DNA of 64,000 nucleotides from Cytophaga sp. FL35 (GCF_014349235.1 NZ_JACSOH010000001.1:186001-250000), one strand, 5' to 3'. Numbered from the stretch's first letter, positions 17,414 to 27,900 are shown. The notes: a model not told the origin generated them from the letters alone. Numbers and translations are program-made.

Positions 17414-18652
17414 TTATCTCTTTTTACTCTCACCCTTGGCCGCATGAACGGTTCTTCTTCTTGACGAAAAACGCATAATGCTCTGCTCATCGCCATTGTT
17501 GTAGATATGGGTCAACCCCCAACGAAGAATTTCGGTAGGTTCTTTTTCAACGTCTGCAGCGCGATTCAAACCAATGGCATGGGCCGCATCTTTAATGGAG
17601 GCCTTAATCTCAAAATTGATACCGTCTGGCGCCCACTGTATCGTATTTTTTTCAGGGCCATCTGTAGTAATCAAAGAGGCGATACCACCATTATACGGCC
17701 ACACACAAATTTCATGGCCGCTATTACTGATCGGGTTGTAGGGAGATTTCACATAAGGCCCTTTAGGATTATCGGCAATGGCCACCCCATGGCGAATTTG
17801 CCTACCTCCAAACGTAATTTCTTCACCCATTTGCTCACCCTTATAATAGAGATAAAATTTTCCCTTATAGGGAAGAATACAAGGATCATGAACTTTATGG
17901 CTATCAAAATCACCCTTCTTTTCGACCAAATGGCGGTTTTGCTCTTCACCTTTCCAAACACCATTGTCGGCAGGACTTAAAATCGGTTCTTCGCTCTTGG
18001 TCCATGGTCCATCAGGAGAATCTGACCAAGCCAAGCCTACTTGGTTCTTTACTCTCACATTGTAAGGCGATTTTACAGTTTGATAGCATAAGTAATACTT
18101 ATCTTCCCATTTCATGATTTCCACTGTAAATACAGAACGATCATCGTAAGCCCCCTTTTCACCTCTTGGCACGGCCATTCCCTCTTCCTTCCATGTCCAA
18201 CCGTCTTCCGAAGTTGCGTACCATATATCACATCGGTCCCAAGGAAAAACCTTATCGTTTTCTATATCTCCACCAAAACCATCGGTCTTACCTGTGCTCT
18301 TGGAGTACCATACGTAATATTTACCGTTTTCTTTGATCATGGCACTCGGATCCCTACGAACCACCCCGGGCTCATAGGCCAAATCGCCCATTAAGGGTTG
18401 CGGACCACTGAATTCAATGAACCATTCGTTCCCTAAGTCGGTAGGCCATTGCAAAGCACGCTTACTTGCTGCACTTAAATGGTCTTTATTGGTTATTCCC
18501 AAATGATCAAGTTGTTCATCCGTTATTTTAAAATCCTCATTTTCCTGAACGGAGTTTTCCGGTTCAATAGCAGTGTTATCTTTAATGTTACAGGCACTGC
18601 TGAACATCAAAAGACCAATGGACATAGTTGTTAAAAGTCTGGTAGTTGTCAT
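17414..18652 (-). CDS. GH117 alpha-1,3-(3,6-anhydro-L-galactosidase), lipoprotein
   Basis: A 412-residue GH117 five-bladed beta-propeller that removes 3,6-anhydro-L-galactose from the non-reducing end of neoagaro-oligosaccharides. The proposed catalytic acids are D101 (RRDPSA), D256 (HDPCILP) and E314, next to H313 in SGHE. The spacings (155 and 58 residues) equal those I recall for the Zobellia enzyme AhgA (D97, D252, E310), and the SGHE histidine matches the proposed acid of the Bacteroides enzyme. The N-terminal helical segment with [10 protein letters not shown] matches the dimerisation motif of the family. The lipobox FSSAC (C21) indicates a membrane-anchored, probably periplasmic protein. 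It follows the AraC gene by 18 bases. Confidence 0.92.
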   Translation of the reverse strand: MTTTRLLTTMSIGLLMFSSACNIKDNTAIEPENSVQENEDFKITDEQLDHLGITNKDHLSAASKRALQWPTDLGNEWFIEFSGPQPLMGDLAYEPGVVRRDPSAMIKENGKYYVWYSKSTGKTDGFGGDIENDKVFPWDRCDIWYATSEDGWTWKEEGMAVPRGEKGAYDDRSVFTVEIMKWEDKYYLCYQTVKSPYNVRVKNQVGLAWSDSPDGPWTKSEEPILSPADNGVWKGEEQNRHLVEKKGDFDSHKVHDPCILPYKGKFYLYYKGEQMGEEITFGGRQIRHGVAIADNPKGPYVKSPYNPISNSGHEICVWPYNGGIASLITTDGPEKNTIQWAPDGINFEIKASIKDAAHAIGLNRAADVEKEPTEILRWGLTHIYNNGDEQSIMRFSSRRRTVHAAKGESKKR

Positions 18653-18670
18653 TGTTGATTTATAAATGTA

Positions 18671-19351
18671 TTAGGCTAATAGTAATTGACTATTGGGGCT
18701 TACTTCAGCTACGAAGCTTGAAGGTGAAGTGCCAAAACACTTTCTAAAGCACTTACTGAAATAATTAGGGTCTGAAAATCCAACTTGATACGCTACATCT
18801 GAAATGCGTAAAGGCCCCTGCTCAAGTAAATTTACAGCTTTATCCAAACGCTGTGTTCTCATGAATTCTTGAGGTGACATTCCTGTTAAACTTTTAAGTT
18901 TTCTAAACAAAGTTGACCTACTTACATGCATATCCTGAGCCAAGTTATCCACCCAGTACGAATCATCACTCAAGTTTTTTTCCATCAACTGAATAATCCT
19001 GTTTAAAAACTTTGCATCGTAGGAGTCCTTTGTTTGATGATCAGAAACAGTTTTTATCGAAGTATTTTCTGTTTTACCGATCACACTTGCCTTGATCAAC
19101 GTATTCATTTCTTTTTTTGACAATTGGATTTTCACCTGTTCTGGAAACTTAATTTTTGTTCTTAACATGCATTTTTCCCGAAAACCTTGAATACGTGAAA
19201 TGATAGCATTTGGCAAGCTATCGGCTCCGGCAAAAACACCACAAATAATATTCACGTGGTTTCCAACCTCATCCACATACTTTAATTGAAGCTCGAGGGT
19301 ACCCATATCTGCAATCGATGAGAGATTTCTATTGGACAGGGAAGCGGACAT
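18671..19351 (-). CDS. AraC-family regulator with HTCS-like DNA-binding domain
   Basis: A 226-residue protein. Residues about 112-218 form an AraC double helix-turn-helix (DDSYWVDNLAQDMHVSRSTL, then RISDVAYQVGFSDPNYFSKCF) very like the output domain of Bacteroidota hybrid two-component systems. But there is no sensor, kinase or receiver; the first 100 residues match nothing I recognise. An in-frame TAG precedes the ATG, so the gene is not just truncated by annotation. It is the first gene of the L-AHG operon and probably regulates it. It could be a remnant of a hybrid system. Confidence 0.83.
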   Translation of the reverse strand: MSASLSNRNLSSIADMGTLELQLKYVDEVGNHVNIICGVFAGADSLPNAIISRIQGFREKCMLRTKIKFPEQVKIQLSKKEMNTLIKASVIGKTENTSIKTVSDHQTKDSYDAKFLNRIIQLMEKNLSDDSYWVDNLAQDMHVSRSTLFRKLKSLTGMSPQEFMRTQRLDKAVNLLEQGPLRISDVAYQVGFSDPNYFSKCFRKCFGTSPSSFVAEVSPNSQLLLA

Positions 19352-19376
19352 ATTCTAAATTTTATCATTTATATAA

Positions 19377-19417
19377 GTTTCATATTTGAAACCTATTTCA
19401 TATATGAACCAAATATA
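19377..19417 (-). promoter_or_regulatory. promoter and tandem palindromic operators of the L-AHG operon
   Basis: Two related palindromes: GTTTCATATTTGAAAC (19377-19392) and, 18 bp away, TTCATATATGAA (19397-19408, perfect). Their cores TTCATATnTGAA differ at one base. On the minus strand a Bacteroidota -7 element TATATTTG (19417-19410) lies just upstream, so the second palindrome should cover the transcription start: the layout of a repressor site. Inverted repeats suit an IclR dimer (gene at 19651-20460) better than AraC. I see nothing else in 19418-19650 except AT-rich DNA. Confidence 0.5.
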
Positions 19418-19650
19418 TAAAATTTTTAATACCCTCTTATGAATTGAAGAATTTATTTTAGTTAAAATCAATAAATTATAAAAAAGAAGGGGTAATAATA
19501 AGAAAACAATAAACGCAGCAGGACACTCCCTAAAGTCTTTTAGCTAAGGCTTTAAGGTGAAACAGAATGAATAATTCTTAGTAAAATTGTAGAAATAACG
19601 CAGTAAAATTGCGCGGATATTTAAAGAACTATAGTTTTTTCGAAGAAATT

Positions 19651-20460
19651 TTAAAGTTGAGATTCTACCTTTTTTAGGAAACCTAACTTCTCGGAAATTG
19701 TCATTGCATGCTTTATGACCACTTCTCCTTTTTCATCAAACTCAGAAGAAGGCAGACGACCGTTAGGACCCGTAATCCAGATGGCGGCGACGGGACTTCC
19801 CGATTCATCAAAAATGGGGGCACCCACACAATTGATACCTTGTATATCTTCACTATGGTCGGTAGCATAGCCTTTTAAACGAACTTCTTCAAGGCAATCA
19901 ACGTATTCATGTTTTGAAATAATGGTGTTCTCTGTAAATCGATTTAAAGTCACCCCCTCCAAAATACGATTTCTTTCATCTTCAGGCATAAAGGCCAATA
20001 TACTTTTTCCTCCCACAGAACTATGAAGACTAAATTGCGTTCCTTGCTCTACAAATAATTTTACAGGATATGAAGAAGGAACCTGTTCCAAAATGGTTCC
20101 CTTATCGCCTAATAAAATACCCAACATTACTGATTCCTTCGTCTCATCTCGCAAGGCTCTCATAGCATCTATAGAGTTTTCTACAATACTCTGTTCGCTT
20201 AAAGCCGAGATACCTAAGGATAAGACTTTTCTCGTCAGTGTAAGTTTTTTGGTTGTCTCGTTTTTTTGAAGGTAGTTTCTAAAGATGAGCGTGCTTGTTA
20301 TTCTAAAAGTGCTGGACTTTGTTATATCAAGTTCTTCCATGATTTCGGCCAAGGTCAAACCTTTTGGTTTTGCAGATAACAATTCAATAATCATCAAGGC
20401 CCTTTCTAGGTTGGGCACATTGTAATTGGATTTTGCTTCTTCTTCCTTCTTTTTTGCCAT
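19651..20460 (-). CDS. IclR-family transcriptional regulator
   Basis: A 269-residue IclR-type regulator: N-terminal winged helix (RALMIIELLSAKPKGLTLAE, then LDITKSSTFRITSTL) and a C-terminal effector domain with the family signature GINCVGAPIFDESGSPVAAIWITG. Such proteins sense small organic acids and typically repress sugar-acid pathways (KDG regulators are an example). It lies between the L-AHG operon and the galactonate-dehydratase-like gene, and may repress both. The tandem palindromes at 19377-19408 are its most likely targets; a further palindrome precedes its own gene. Confidence 0.9.
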   Translation of the reverse strand: MAKKKEEEAKSNYNVPNLERALMIIELLSAKPKGLTLAEIMEELDITKSSTFRITSTLIFRNYLQKNETTKKLTLTRKVLSLGISALSEQSIVENSIDAMRALRDETKESVMLGILLGDKGTILEQVPSSYPVKLFVEQGTQFSLHSSVGGKSILAFMPEDERNRILEGVTLNRFTENTIISKHEYVDCLEEVRLKGYATDHSEDIQGINCVGAPIFDESGSPVAAIWITGPNGRLPSSEFDEKGEVVIKHAMTISEKLGFLKKVESQL

Positions 20461-20484
20461 GGAACTGTTCTTATCGTACTAAAT

Positions 20485-20496
20485 TAAGATATCTTA
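20485..20496 (-). promoter_or_regulatory. palindrome before the IclR gene
   Basis: TAAGATATCTTA is a perfect 12-bp palindrome 25 bases upstream of the IclR start. It differs from the TTCATATnTGAA motif. It may be an autoregulatory site, but AT-rich palindromes of this length can occur by chance. Confidence 0.25.
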
Positions 20497-20537
20497 TTAG
20501 AATATGATATTTGGCTTTCAAATTTTCATTCCAAGAA

Positions 20538-21698
20538 TTACCAATTAGTAAATGACCCATCCTTTCGTTTTAAACGAGGTATTTCAACAGGTGTAAATTC
20601 TTGGCCCAGAGCATATTCTTCGTTAAAGTCTACACCTAACCCCGGAACTGACGGCACCGCATACCTCGCGCCCTCTAGCCTAGGCTGCACGGGATAAAAC
20701 TTCTCTTCGCTGGTTCCCATTTGCTGGGCCGGGGTATTCACCTCTTCCAACCAACTAAAATTGGTGCATGCCGCCGCCATGTGTATAGATGCTGCCGTAC
20801 AGATAGGCCCAAGTGGATTATGGGGCATCAAATCAATATAGTGGCCCTCGGCAATAGCTGCTACTTTCATAGCCTCTGTTAATCCGCCCACATTGCAAAC
20901 ATCGATTCTGGCATATTGGGTAAGGTTTCTTTCTAAAAATGGCAAAAATTGCCACTTACTACTAAACTCTTCACCAATGGCAAATGGCACGTCTATCAAC
21001 TTTCTCAAGGCCTCATATGCTTCGGGATTTTCATCTCGAATAGGCTCTTCGATAAAATCGATGGTCGCATTCGGCATTCTTTTCAGGAAGTAACTGGTTT
21101 CTGGGACCGTTAAACGCGTATGGTAATCGATACCGATGATCACTTTCTTACCTACTTCTTCTCGTAATTCGATAAGCCAATCACTCAAAACAGAAATAGA
21201 TTCGGTAGGTTCAAAACGGCTTTTATCATTTTGCGATTCAAATTCGGCCGGAGCCAACCTTAACACATTCCATCCGGCATTTACACACGTTTTACTGTAG
21301 TCAAGAAGTTCTTCCTTTGTGGTAAAGCGTACGGAGGCAAAACATTCAACATAATCGCGTTGCTTGCCCCCTAAAAGTTCATAAACGGGAACGCCCAAAG
21401 CTTTTCCCTTTATATCATATAAGGCGATATCGATGGCTGAAATAGCAGCTGCCAGAACCCTTCCTCCTTCAAAGTATTGACCTCGGTACATATTCTGCCA
21501 ATGTGCTCCAATTTTAAAGACATCGTCACCTATCAAAAATCCCTTAAAATGTTGAATGGCACCTACCACGGCCAATTCACGGCCTGATAGTCCAGAAGCA
21601 CCCCATCCAAATAAACCTTCGTCGGTTTCCACTTTAATAACCAATTGGCTTCCTGAGCCAACGTTAATGGGAAAGGTTTTTATATCAGTTATTTTCAT
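20538..21698 (-). CDS. galactonate-dehydratase-like enolase-superfamily enzyme
   Basis: A 386-residue enolase-superfamily protein of the D-galactonate dehydratase (DgoD) type. The D191-Y-H193 motif (GIDYHTRLT) corresponds to DFHGR of GalD enzymes; metal ligands include E217 (IEEP) and E243 (IGEEF), and H293 lies in MPHNPLGPI. There is no KxK as in the ACI candidate, so this is a different chemistry: dehydration of a galactonate-like acid to 2-keto-3-deoxygalactonate. The MFS sugar-acid permease gene lies 39 bases upstream. Possible substrates are D- or L-galactonate from porphyran galactose. Confidence 0.85.
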   Translation of the reverse strand: MKITDIKTFPINVGSGSQLVIKVETDEGLFGWGASGLSGRELAVVGAIQHFKGFLIGDDVFKIGAHWQNMYRGQYFEGGRVLAAAISAIDIALYDIKGKALGVPVYELLGGKQRDYVECFASVRFTTKEELLDYSKTCVNAGWNVLRLAPAEFESQNDKSRFEPTESISVLSDWLIELREEVGKKVIIGIDYHTRLTVPETSYFLKRMPNATIDFIEEPIRDENPEAYEALRKLIDVPFAIGEEFSSKWQFLPFLERNLTQYARIDVCNVGGLTEAMKVAAIAEGHYIDLMPHNPLGPICTAASIHMAAACTNFSWLEEVNTPAQQMGTSEEKFYPVQPRLEGARYAVPSVPGLGVDFNEEYALGQEFTPVEIPRLKRKDGSFTNW

Positions 21699-21737
21699 TT
21701 GTTCTTAGTATCTATAAACGTATTAGCAATCCTCTTT

Positions 21738-23027
21738 TTATTCCACTCGTTTTACCTTTCCAACTATAAAAGTATAGGAGAAAAAACCAATAAGTGCCAG
21801 AAGCCCAATAAAAAACAGAGCTGGAGCAAAATCGCCGTCGTCTACTAAATATCCTATGGCGATCGGTACCACAATGCCTGCCAGACCTCCTATAAAATTG
21901 AAGGCACCACCTGTTAATCCGATTAGCTTTTTGGGCGCCATTAAGGATATGAAAACCCATGCAATACTGGCCAGACCATTACCAAAAAAAGCAAGGGAGA
22001 GAAAAAAGATAATCAATGGAGTGCTGTCTGTATAATTCGCTCCGATGATAGAGGTAGAAAGAAGCAAACCTGTGAGAATGGGTGCTTTTCTAGCTATCTC
22101 AGGGGTATAACCTTTTCGGGTCATAAAATCAGAAATAAAACCTGATAACAGAACCCCAAAGAAAGCCGCTAGATAGGGTACGGATGCCAAAAATCCCGAT
22201 TTTAAGAAATCAAGTCCGCGATACTGCACCAAGTAGGTGGGAAACCAAGTTAAAAAGAAAATCGAAGTGGCTCCCAAACAAAACTGACCGATATAAACGC
22301 CCCATAATTTGCGATACGAAAAAACTTTTTTGATATCACTCCTATTGAATTTTAAGGATTTCGATTCTTTGGAAGTATCTTCTACCACACCACCGCCGTC
22401 TCGGATCATTTTCAATTCCGCTTCATTTATAGATTTATGGTCCTGGGGATCCCGATAATAAAGATACCATATCAAGGCCCAAACCAGTCCTATAGCACCG
22501 GAAACATAAAAAAGGCCCCGCCAGCCCAAATAGCTTTGAATGATAGTTAATATTGGAAGCAGAAATGCCATACCCAAAAATTGACCGGAAGTATAGATGC
22601 CGATTGCAGACGCTCTTTCCTTTTCAGGAAACCACCTACTTACCACCAAATTATTTATGGGATACGAAGGTGCCTCAAATACACCTATGGAAGCCCGAAG
22701 CCCCACTAACGCTGCAAATGAATTTACCATACCTTGAATAAGGGTCGCCAAAGACCAAAAGGCCATTATAACGGCATACAGTATCCTTGATTTTAACTTA
22801 TCGGCCGCAAAGCCACCTGGTATTTGCAGTATGGCATAGGTCCAAGCAAATGCTGAAAAAATATACCCTAATTGTATAGCATTGATATCCAAATCTTCTT
22901 GCAAAGCAGAAGCTGCAATGGAAATATTGGTGCGGTCAAGATAATTGATGACTACGGTTATAAAGACCATAGTCAAAATAGTGTATCTCTTTTTGGTCAT
23001 TTTTGCGGTTGGCTCTGATGAAATCAT
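21738..23027 (-). CDS. MFS sugar-acid permease (anion:cation symporter family)
   Basis: A 429-residue 12-helix permease of the ACS family (hexuronate/galactonate/phthalate type), with the helix-1 signature NYLDRTNISIAA and the loop AADKLKSR. A central charged loop (about 195-235) separates the halves. The adjacent galactonate-dehydratase-like gene suggests it imports galactonate or a related acid; together with the DctPQM system it is the second acid transporter in the locus. Inner membrane, H+-coupled by family. Confidence 0.88.
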   Translation of the reverse strand: MISSEPTAKMTKKRYTILTMVFITVVINYLDRTNISIAASALQEDLDINAIQLGYIFSAFAWTYAILQIPGGFAADKLKSRILYAVIMAFWSLATLIQGMVNSFAALVGLRASIGVFEAPSYPINNLVVSRWFPEKERASAIGIYTSGQFLGMAFLLPILTIIQSYLGWRGLFYVSGAIGLVWALIWYLYYRDPQDHKSINEAELKMIRDGGGVVEDTSKESKSLKFNRSDIKKVFSYRKLWGVYIGQFCLGATSIFFLTWFPTYLVQYRGLDFLKSGFLASVPYLAAFFGVLLSGFISDFMTRKGYTPEIARKAPILTGLLLSTSIIGANYTDSTPLIIFFLSLAFFGNGLASIAWVFISLMAPKKLIGLTGGAFNFIGGLAGIVVPIAIGYLVDDGDFAPALFFIGLLALIGFFSYTFIVGKVKRVE

Positions 23028-23090
23028 GTTATGAAATGAGCTGAAAAAATACGTAGAAGATTTATAAATGTACCTAAAACACTAAGAAAT

Positions 23091-23126
23091 AAACGACGGC
23101 CGATTCAACTTGACCGACCGCCGTTT
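23091..23126 (-). terminator. terminator of the susCD transcript
   Basis: On the minus strand a 12-bp stem (AAACGGCGGTCG with CGGCCGTCGTTT, two G-U pairs) with a 12-base loop is followed by a T-rich run. It starts 51 bases after the susD stop. The G-U wobbles only work on the minus-strand RNA, which fixes its direction. It separates susCD from the MFS gene. Confidence 0.75.
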
Positions 23127-23176
23127 TACTGAAACTAACTACAAATTAACTCAACTTTATTTTTGTAAAGAACAGG

Positions 23177-24925
23177 CTAGTAAGCCGGATCTTGTGTTAA
23201 AATTCCTGATTGTAAATCTAATTGAGCCTGTGGTATGGGCCAATGATCATCTTGACCATCTGTATAAACCGATCCTTGTAACCATGGCAATTTTCCATCG
23301 CTCAACTCAGACTGTAAATAATTGGTGATGGTCTCGGCATCAACTCCCCATCGTACCAAATCTTGAAAGCGCATACCTTCCAATGCGAACTCCAAACGCA
23401 TTTCATGCCTAATAGCTTTGCGCGCATAATCCTGGTCTGGGAAACTTGTATATAAACCTAAATTGTAGTTTGCGGCAGGTTGATCTTCTTCGATATCAAG
23501 TTCATATCCACTTTCAAAAGTAGTGTTGTTCACTTTACCCATTACCATGTCGTCTTGAGCCCTTTCGCGAATCATGTTCACCAAATCCTTGGCCAACACC
23601 AAATCGTTTTCTTCCGCGGCCACTTCCGCCCTCCAAAGAATGACATGGCTCAATCTGAAAATTCTCCAATTATTACCGTTTAGACCATTTGACCAAGTTG
23701 GGCTTGAAATAGAAATTACACCCTTATTTCTCTTATAGAACATCACCTTTTTATTAAGAAAAGGCCCCATACCTGCTTGATCCAACATCCAGTCGCTACC
23801 CGACATCGGCCCCCAATCGAGAAACGGAATTCCCCTTCTACCTATGGTCCAATCTACTCTTGGATCAAGCGCCACATCGGTTGGAGTGAACGGCTCCGTA
23901 TCTAAAACCCCATAATCTTCAAGCAACAGATCATCCTGAAAATTATCTAGAAGCGGAAGTCCGTTAGCATCAACTTTAAAGGCGTTAAAGAGATCAAAAC
24001 TCGGTGCACTGTAGGAACAACAAGAACCAACATCACTGCCCCGAGGAAAGAGCGTTCTATGGTCGGCGCCCGAATTATGCTCACCGGCACCATCATTTAC
24101 CGTGTACTGAACCTCAAAAATACTTTCGGCATTATTCTGCTTTTCCTCATCGAAGTTATCATAAAAATGATCCATTAGTTCAAACGGGCCATTATCGATA
24201 ATATCATCCAAATAAGGCTTAGCTTCGGCAAATTCGTTCTGGAATAGATGTACACGGGCCAAAAGTGCTTTGGCCGCCCATAGCGAGGCTCTTCCTATTT
24301 CCGGATTTTCGTTCATGTTGTTTTCGATTCCCCAAACCAAATCAGCTTCAATATCGTCCCAAACCTCACGGTCATTAGGCACTTCTTTAGCTTCTACATC
24401 TTCGGTGATATATGGAATTTTCTCAATTTTACTACGAAGTTGAAAATGGTACCAAGCTCTTAACCAACGTGCCTCGGCCTCTAATTGTCTAGCTTCACCG
24501 GCATCGATCAAGTCTCCGGCCTTTCTCAAAACTCTTAAGGCGTCGTTTGCTCTGGCCACCCCATCATAATTAGCTGCCCACAGTTCTTCAATCCAAGCAT
24601 TGGCCGGATCGGCCTCATAGCGCTCAATAAGGTTGATAGGGCTCCATCCACCCGTTTGATCCCCTCTATGCATATCATCTGAAGGTACATCGCCCCACAC
24701 CCAATTCGTTGCCGATGCACCTCCCGTGCCTCCGGCTTCTCCTTGGGAGTAGCCATCAATTCGAGCATAAGCTCCGACTAATAACAAATCAACTCCTGAT
24801 GCCGTGGTCAAAATTTCTTCACTAACCGTACCTTTAGGCTTTTCCTCAAGAAACTCATCACTACATGAGCCTACGAATAACATCAAGGCCCCAATTGTTC
24901 CTAATTTAAAATATAGCTTTTTCAT
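23177..24925 (-). CDS. susD: SusD-like outer-membrane glycan-binding lipoprotein
   Basis: About 582 residues from the ATG at 24925; the frame is open to 24985, but the signal peptide starts at MKKLYFKLG. Lipobox LFVGSC followed by SDEFLEEKP, an acidic stretch that fits the surface-export signal of Bacteroidota lipoproteins. Tetratricopeptide-like helices (ARWLRAWYHFQL, KALLARVHLFQ) and the C-terminal RHEMRLEFALEGMRFQDLVRWG motif are typical SusD. It closes over the partner SusC and binds oligosaccharides. It follows susC by 11 bases. The glycan is presumably an agar- or porphyran-derived oligosaccharide. Confidence 0.95.
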   Translation of the reverse strand: MKKLYFKLGTIGALMLFVGSCSDEFLEEKPKGTVSEEILTTASGVDLLLVGAYARIDGYSQGEAGGTGGASATNWVWGDVPSDDMHRGDQTGGWSPINLIERYEADPANAWIEELWAANYDGVARANDALRVLRKAGDLIDAGEARQLEAEARWLRAWYHFQLRSKIEKIPYITEDVEAKEVPNDREVWDDIEADLVWGIENNMNENPEIGRASLWAAKALLARVHLFQNEFAEAKPYLDDIIDNGPFELMDHFYDNFDEEKQNNAESIFEVQYTVNDGAGEHNSGADHRTLFPRGSDVGSCCSYSAPSFDLFNAFKVDANGLPLLDNFQDDLLLEDYGVLDTEPFTPTDVALDPRVDWTIGRRGIPFLDWGPMSGSDWMLDQAGMGPFLNKKVMFYKRNKGVISISSPTWSNGLNGNNWRIFRLSHVILWRAEVAAEENDLVLAKDLVNMIRERAQDDMVMGKVNNTTFESGYELDIEEDQPAANYNLGLYTSFPDQDYARKAIRHEMRLEFALEGMRFQDLVRWGVDAETITNYLQSELSDGKLPWLQGSVYTDGQDDHWPIPQAQLDLQSGILTQDPAY

Positions 24926-24936
24926 CTTTACAATTT

Positions 24937-27900
24937 TTATAAACCAATGTTCAAACCGAAAATAATCTGTCTTGGTGCTGGCCAAGTACCTAAATCCAAT
25001 CCTCTATCAATCTCGTTATTGACAAAGATTTCCGCATCGAGACCTGAATAATCACTAATTGTGAACAGGTTGGTTCCCATAAGGTATACCCTAATTGAAC
25101 TCAGTTCTATTTTCTCTAAAATTCTGCTAGGTACATTGAAACCCAGTTGTGCATTTTGCAATCTGATATACGAAGCATCCTCTACTAAATCTGAATGTGT
25201 ATTCTGTTCAAAGCTGGTTTGCGAAGAAGCTTTTGGCAAAACAGCATCGGCATTATCGGCCAAGTAAGGGCTACCCCAGGACTTGAATAAGCGATCAGAG
25301 CTTTTCGGACCCTGAAATAGTCCGTACCTCGTAAATCGGTTGTAATAATTGATCGCATCATTACCCTGACTCGTGTAGAGGCTTGCAGTAAAATCGAAAT
25401 TACCGTAAGTCATACTCAGGTTCAAACCTGCCGTGAAATCAGGATTTGGGTTCCCTATAAAAGTGCGATCATCTGGCGTAATGTCTCCACTACCATCAAT
25501 ATCGGCAATTTTTAAGTTACCGGGCTGGTTATAAGTACCATTTGCAGGATGGGCATCTGCCTCTGCCTGCGTTTGAAAAATTCCTTCTACTACATAACCA
25601 TAAAATTCAGGAAAAGCCGATCCAGTTTCAGCTCTGGTATAGGTTTGTGACCTTTGGTTCGTACCAACTATAAACTCACCATCCGTTCCTGAAAGTTCTT
25701 TTATACGGTTTTTATACTTCGAGAAAATGACGCCTACGTTATACGAGAAATCACCTTCTTCTGCACCACCGCCACTAAAGCTTACTTCCACATCTACGCC
25801 ATTGTTCTCCATAGCTCCAATATTTACGGAAGGAGCCGTAGCCAAACCTTGTACCGTTGGGATTGCCACCGGAAACAACATATCATCCGTATCCTTTTGC
25901 CAAACATCAACAGTTAAGTTCAACCTGTTGAAAAAGGTTGCATCAAAAGCGAAATTGGTTGAAGTTGTGGTTTCCCATTTTGCGTCAGGGTTACCAATAG
26001 CTGTGGACTGAAAACCTTGTACGATGGTACCATCGTTACCACCTAATCCGTAGAACGAACTTCCAAGACCGGAACCAAATGTACTAAAGCCATTGTAGTT
26101 ACCTATTTGGTCATTACCTGATTGTCCCCAACCAGCACGCAATTTCAAATAATTCAACCAAGTACTTTCGCTTAAGAAGTTCTCTCTAGAAACGACCCAC
26201 CCCCCTGAAACTGCAGGAAAGTTACCGTATCTGTTATTGGAACCAAATCGTGAAGAACCGTCCCTACGTACGGTACCTTCCACCATATATTTATCATCGT
26301 AAGAATAATAGGCCCTTGCAAAATAGGAGTTCAAGGCCCAAGCAGCAGCTGCTGCATCGTTGGTCTGATTATCTGATCCAGAACTCAAAATAAAGAAGTC
26401 GTCATCGGTGGAGATAAAATTCTCCCTACCGGCGCTTATTTGGTCAAATCTAAACCTGGTAGATTCCGTTCCGATCAAGAAATCTACATTGTGAACATCA
26501 TTAAACGTTTTGGTGTAATTGAGCGTATTGGTAAAGTTCCAAGTAAGATTGTCTCCCCGAACTTCAGTAAGGGTGTGACCTGTGGTTCCATTGGTATTTT
26601 CAGGATCCGCAAACCTTGGCCCGTGGTTTGAGTACCAGTTCATGTTGTACCCGAAAAGAGTTTTGAACGCCAAGTTCTTTACAGGATTAACTTGCATATA
26701 AATGTTACCTGTCACATTCAAAGTGGTCCGCTTATCTTTGCGCTCACGGTAATTGTTACCCAGCGGGTTAGGACCATCGTTCAATCCACCACCAACAATA
26801 CCTCCAGCATAATTTCCGGCTACATCGAAAACCGGAATTAAAGGACTCGTTTCAATAATCGTATTGAAGGCGGCGGTATTACCTCGAGACTCATCTAAGG
26901 TTACCCCAAGTCTTTCACCTATGGTCAACCAATCTTTTACTTGTGAATCTATATTGGCACGAATAGCATAACGGTTGAAAGAATTGTATTTAAGCACCCC
27001 TTCTTCCCTAAAATAATTTCCGCTTAAAGAATAGGTCGTTTTCTCAGAACCTCCGTTTACGGAAAGCACAATATCCTGTAACAAAGCTGGTTGATACAGT
27101 TCTTGCATCCAATCGGTTCCCTCTTTATTGGTAAGGGTTATAGGATAATCTCTCACTTGATAAAGAGCGGGATTCGTAGATGGATCACCTATGGATGCGC
27201 CGTTCGGGAATAAATAATCGTTTACCGTAGTAGCTTGAATATTATTCGGGTCAAAATTAAAATGGGCATGGTTGGGCACGATACCATCGTTGGTCTGCTC
27301 CAACCAAATTTGTTGACCGATCAATTCGGGGTCGGTGACCAAATCATATTTTGAATTGGCGGTACCGATACCGCTCCTGAAATTTACGTTTACCTTGGCA
27401 GGTTGCCCTTTTCTACCCGTAGTTGTAGTAATTAGAATTACCCCATTAGCACCCCTTGCCCCATAAATTGCGGTAGAAGAAGCGTCTTTTAGAACCTGCA
27501 TAGATGCAATCTGATTGGTAGGAGGCGGAGAAGCACCATAAACACCATCAACCACGTACAATGGTCCGTTACCGTTAATGGTTCCCAAACCACGAATTCG
27601 TACCTGCGCCTGTTGTCCAGGTCTTGCCGAAGCAACGACCGTTACACCCGAGGCGCTACCTTGCAAGGCTCTAGTAGCATCTTGAGACGCCTGTTGCTCA
27701 ATGTAATTTTCTTTGACCGTACTTACGGCCCCGGTTACATCGGCTTTTTTTCTCGACCCATAACCAATAACAACGACTTCTTCCAATTGTTGTGAGTCAG
27801 GCTCCAATTGTACATTGATCGGGGCGTCGCTAGTCACAGTTACTTCTTTAGCGGTATAACCCGTATAAGAGATAACCAATACATCTCCCGCATTGGTTTG

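Noticed and set aside
17414-18652. GH43 or GH32/68 beta-propeller enzyme
   Set aside because: The propeller resembles GH43, but RRDPS, HDP and SGHE with 155/58 spacing are specific to GH117.
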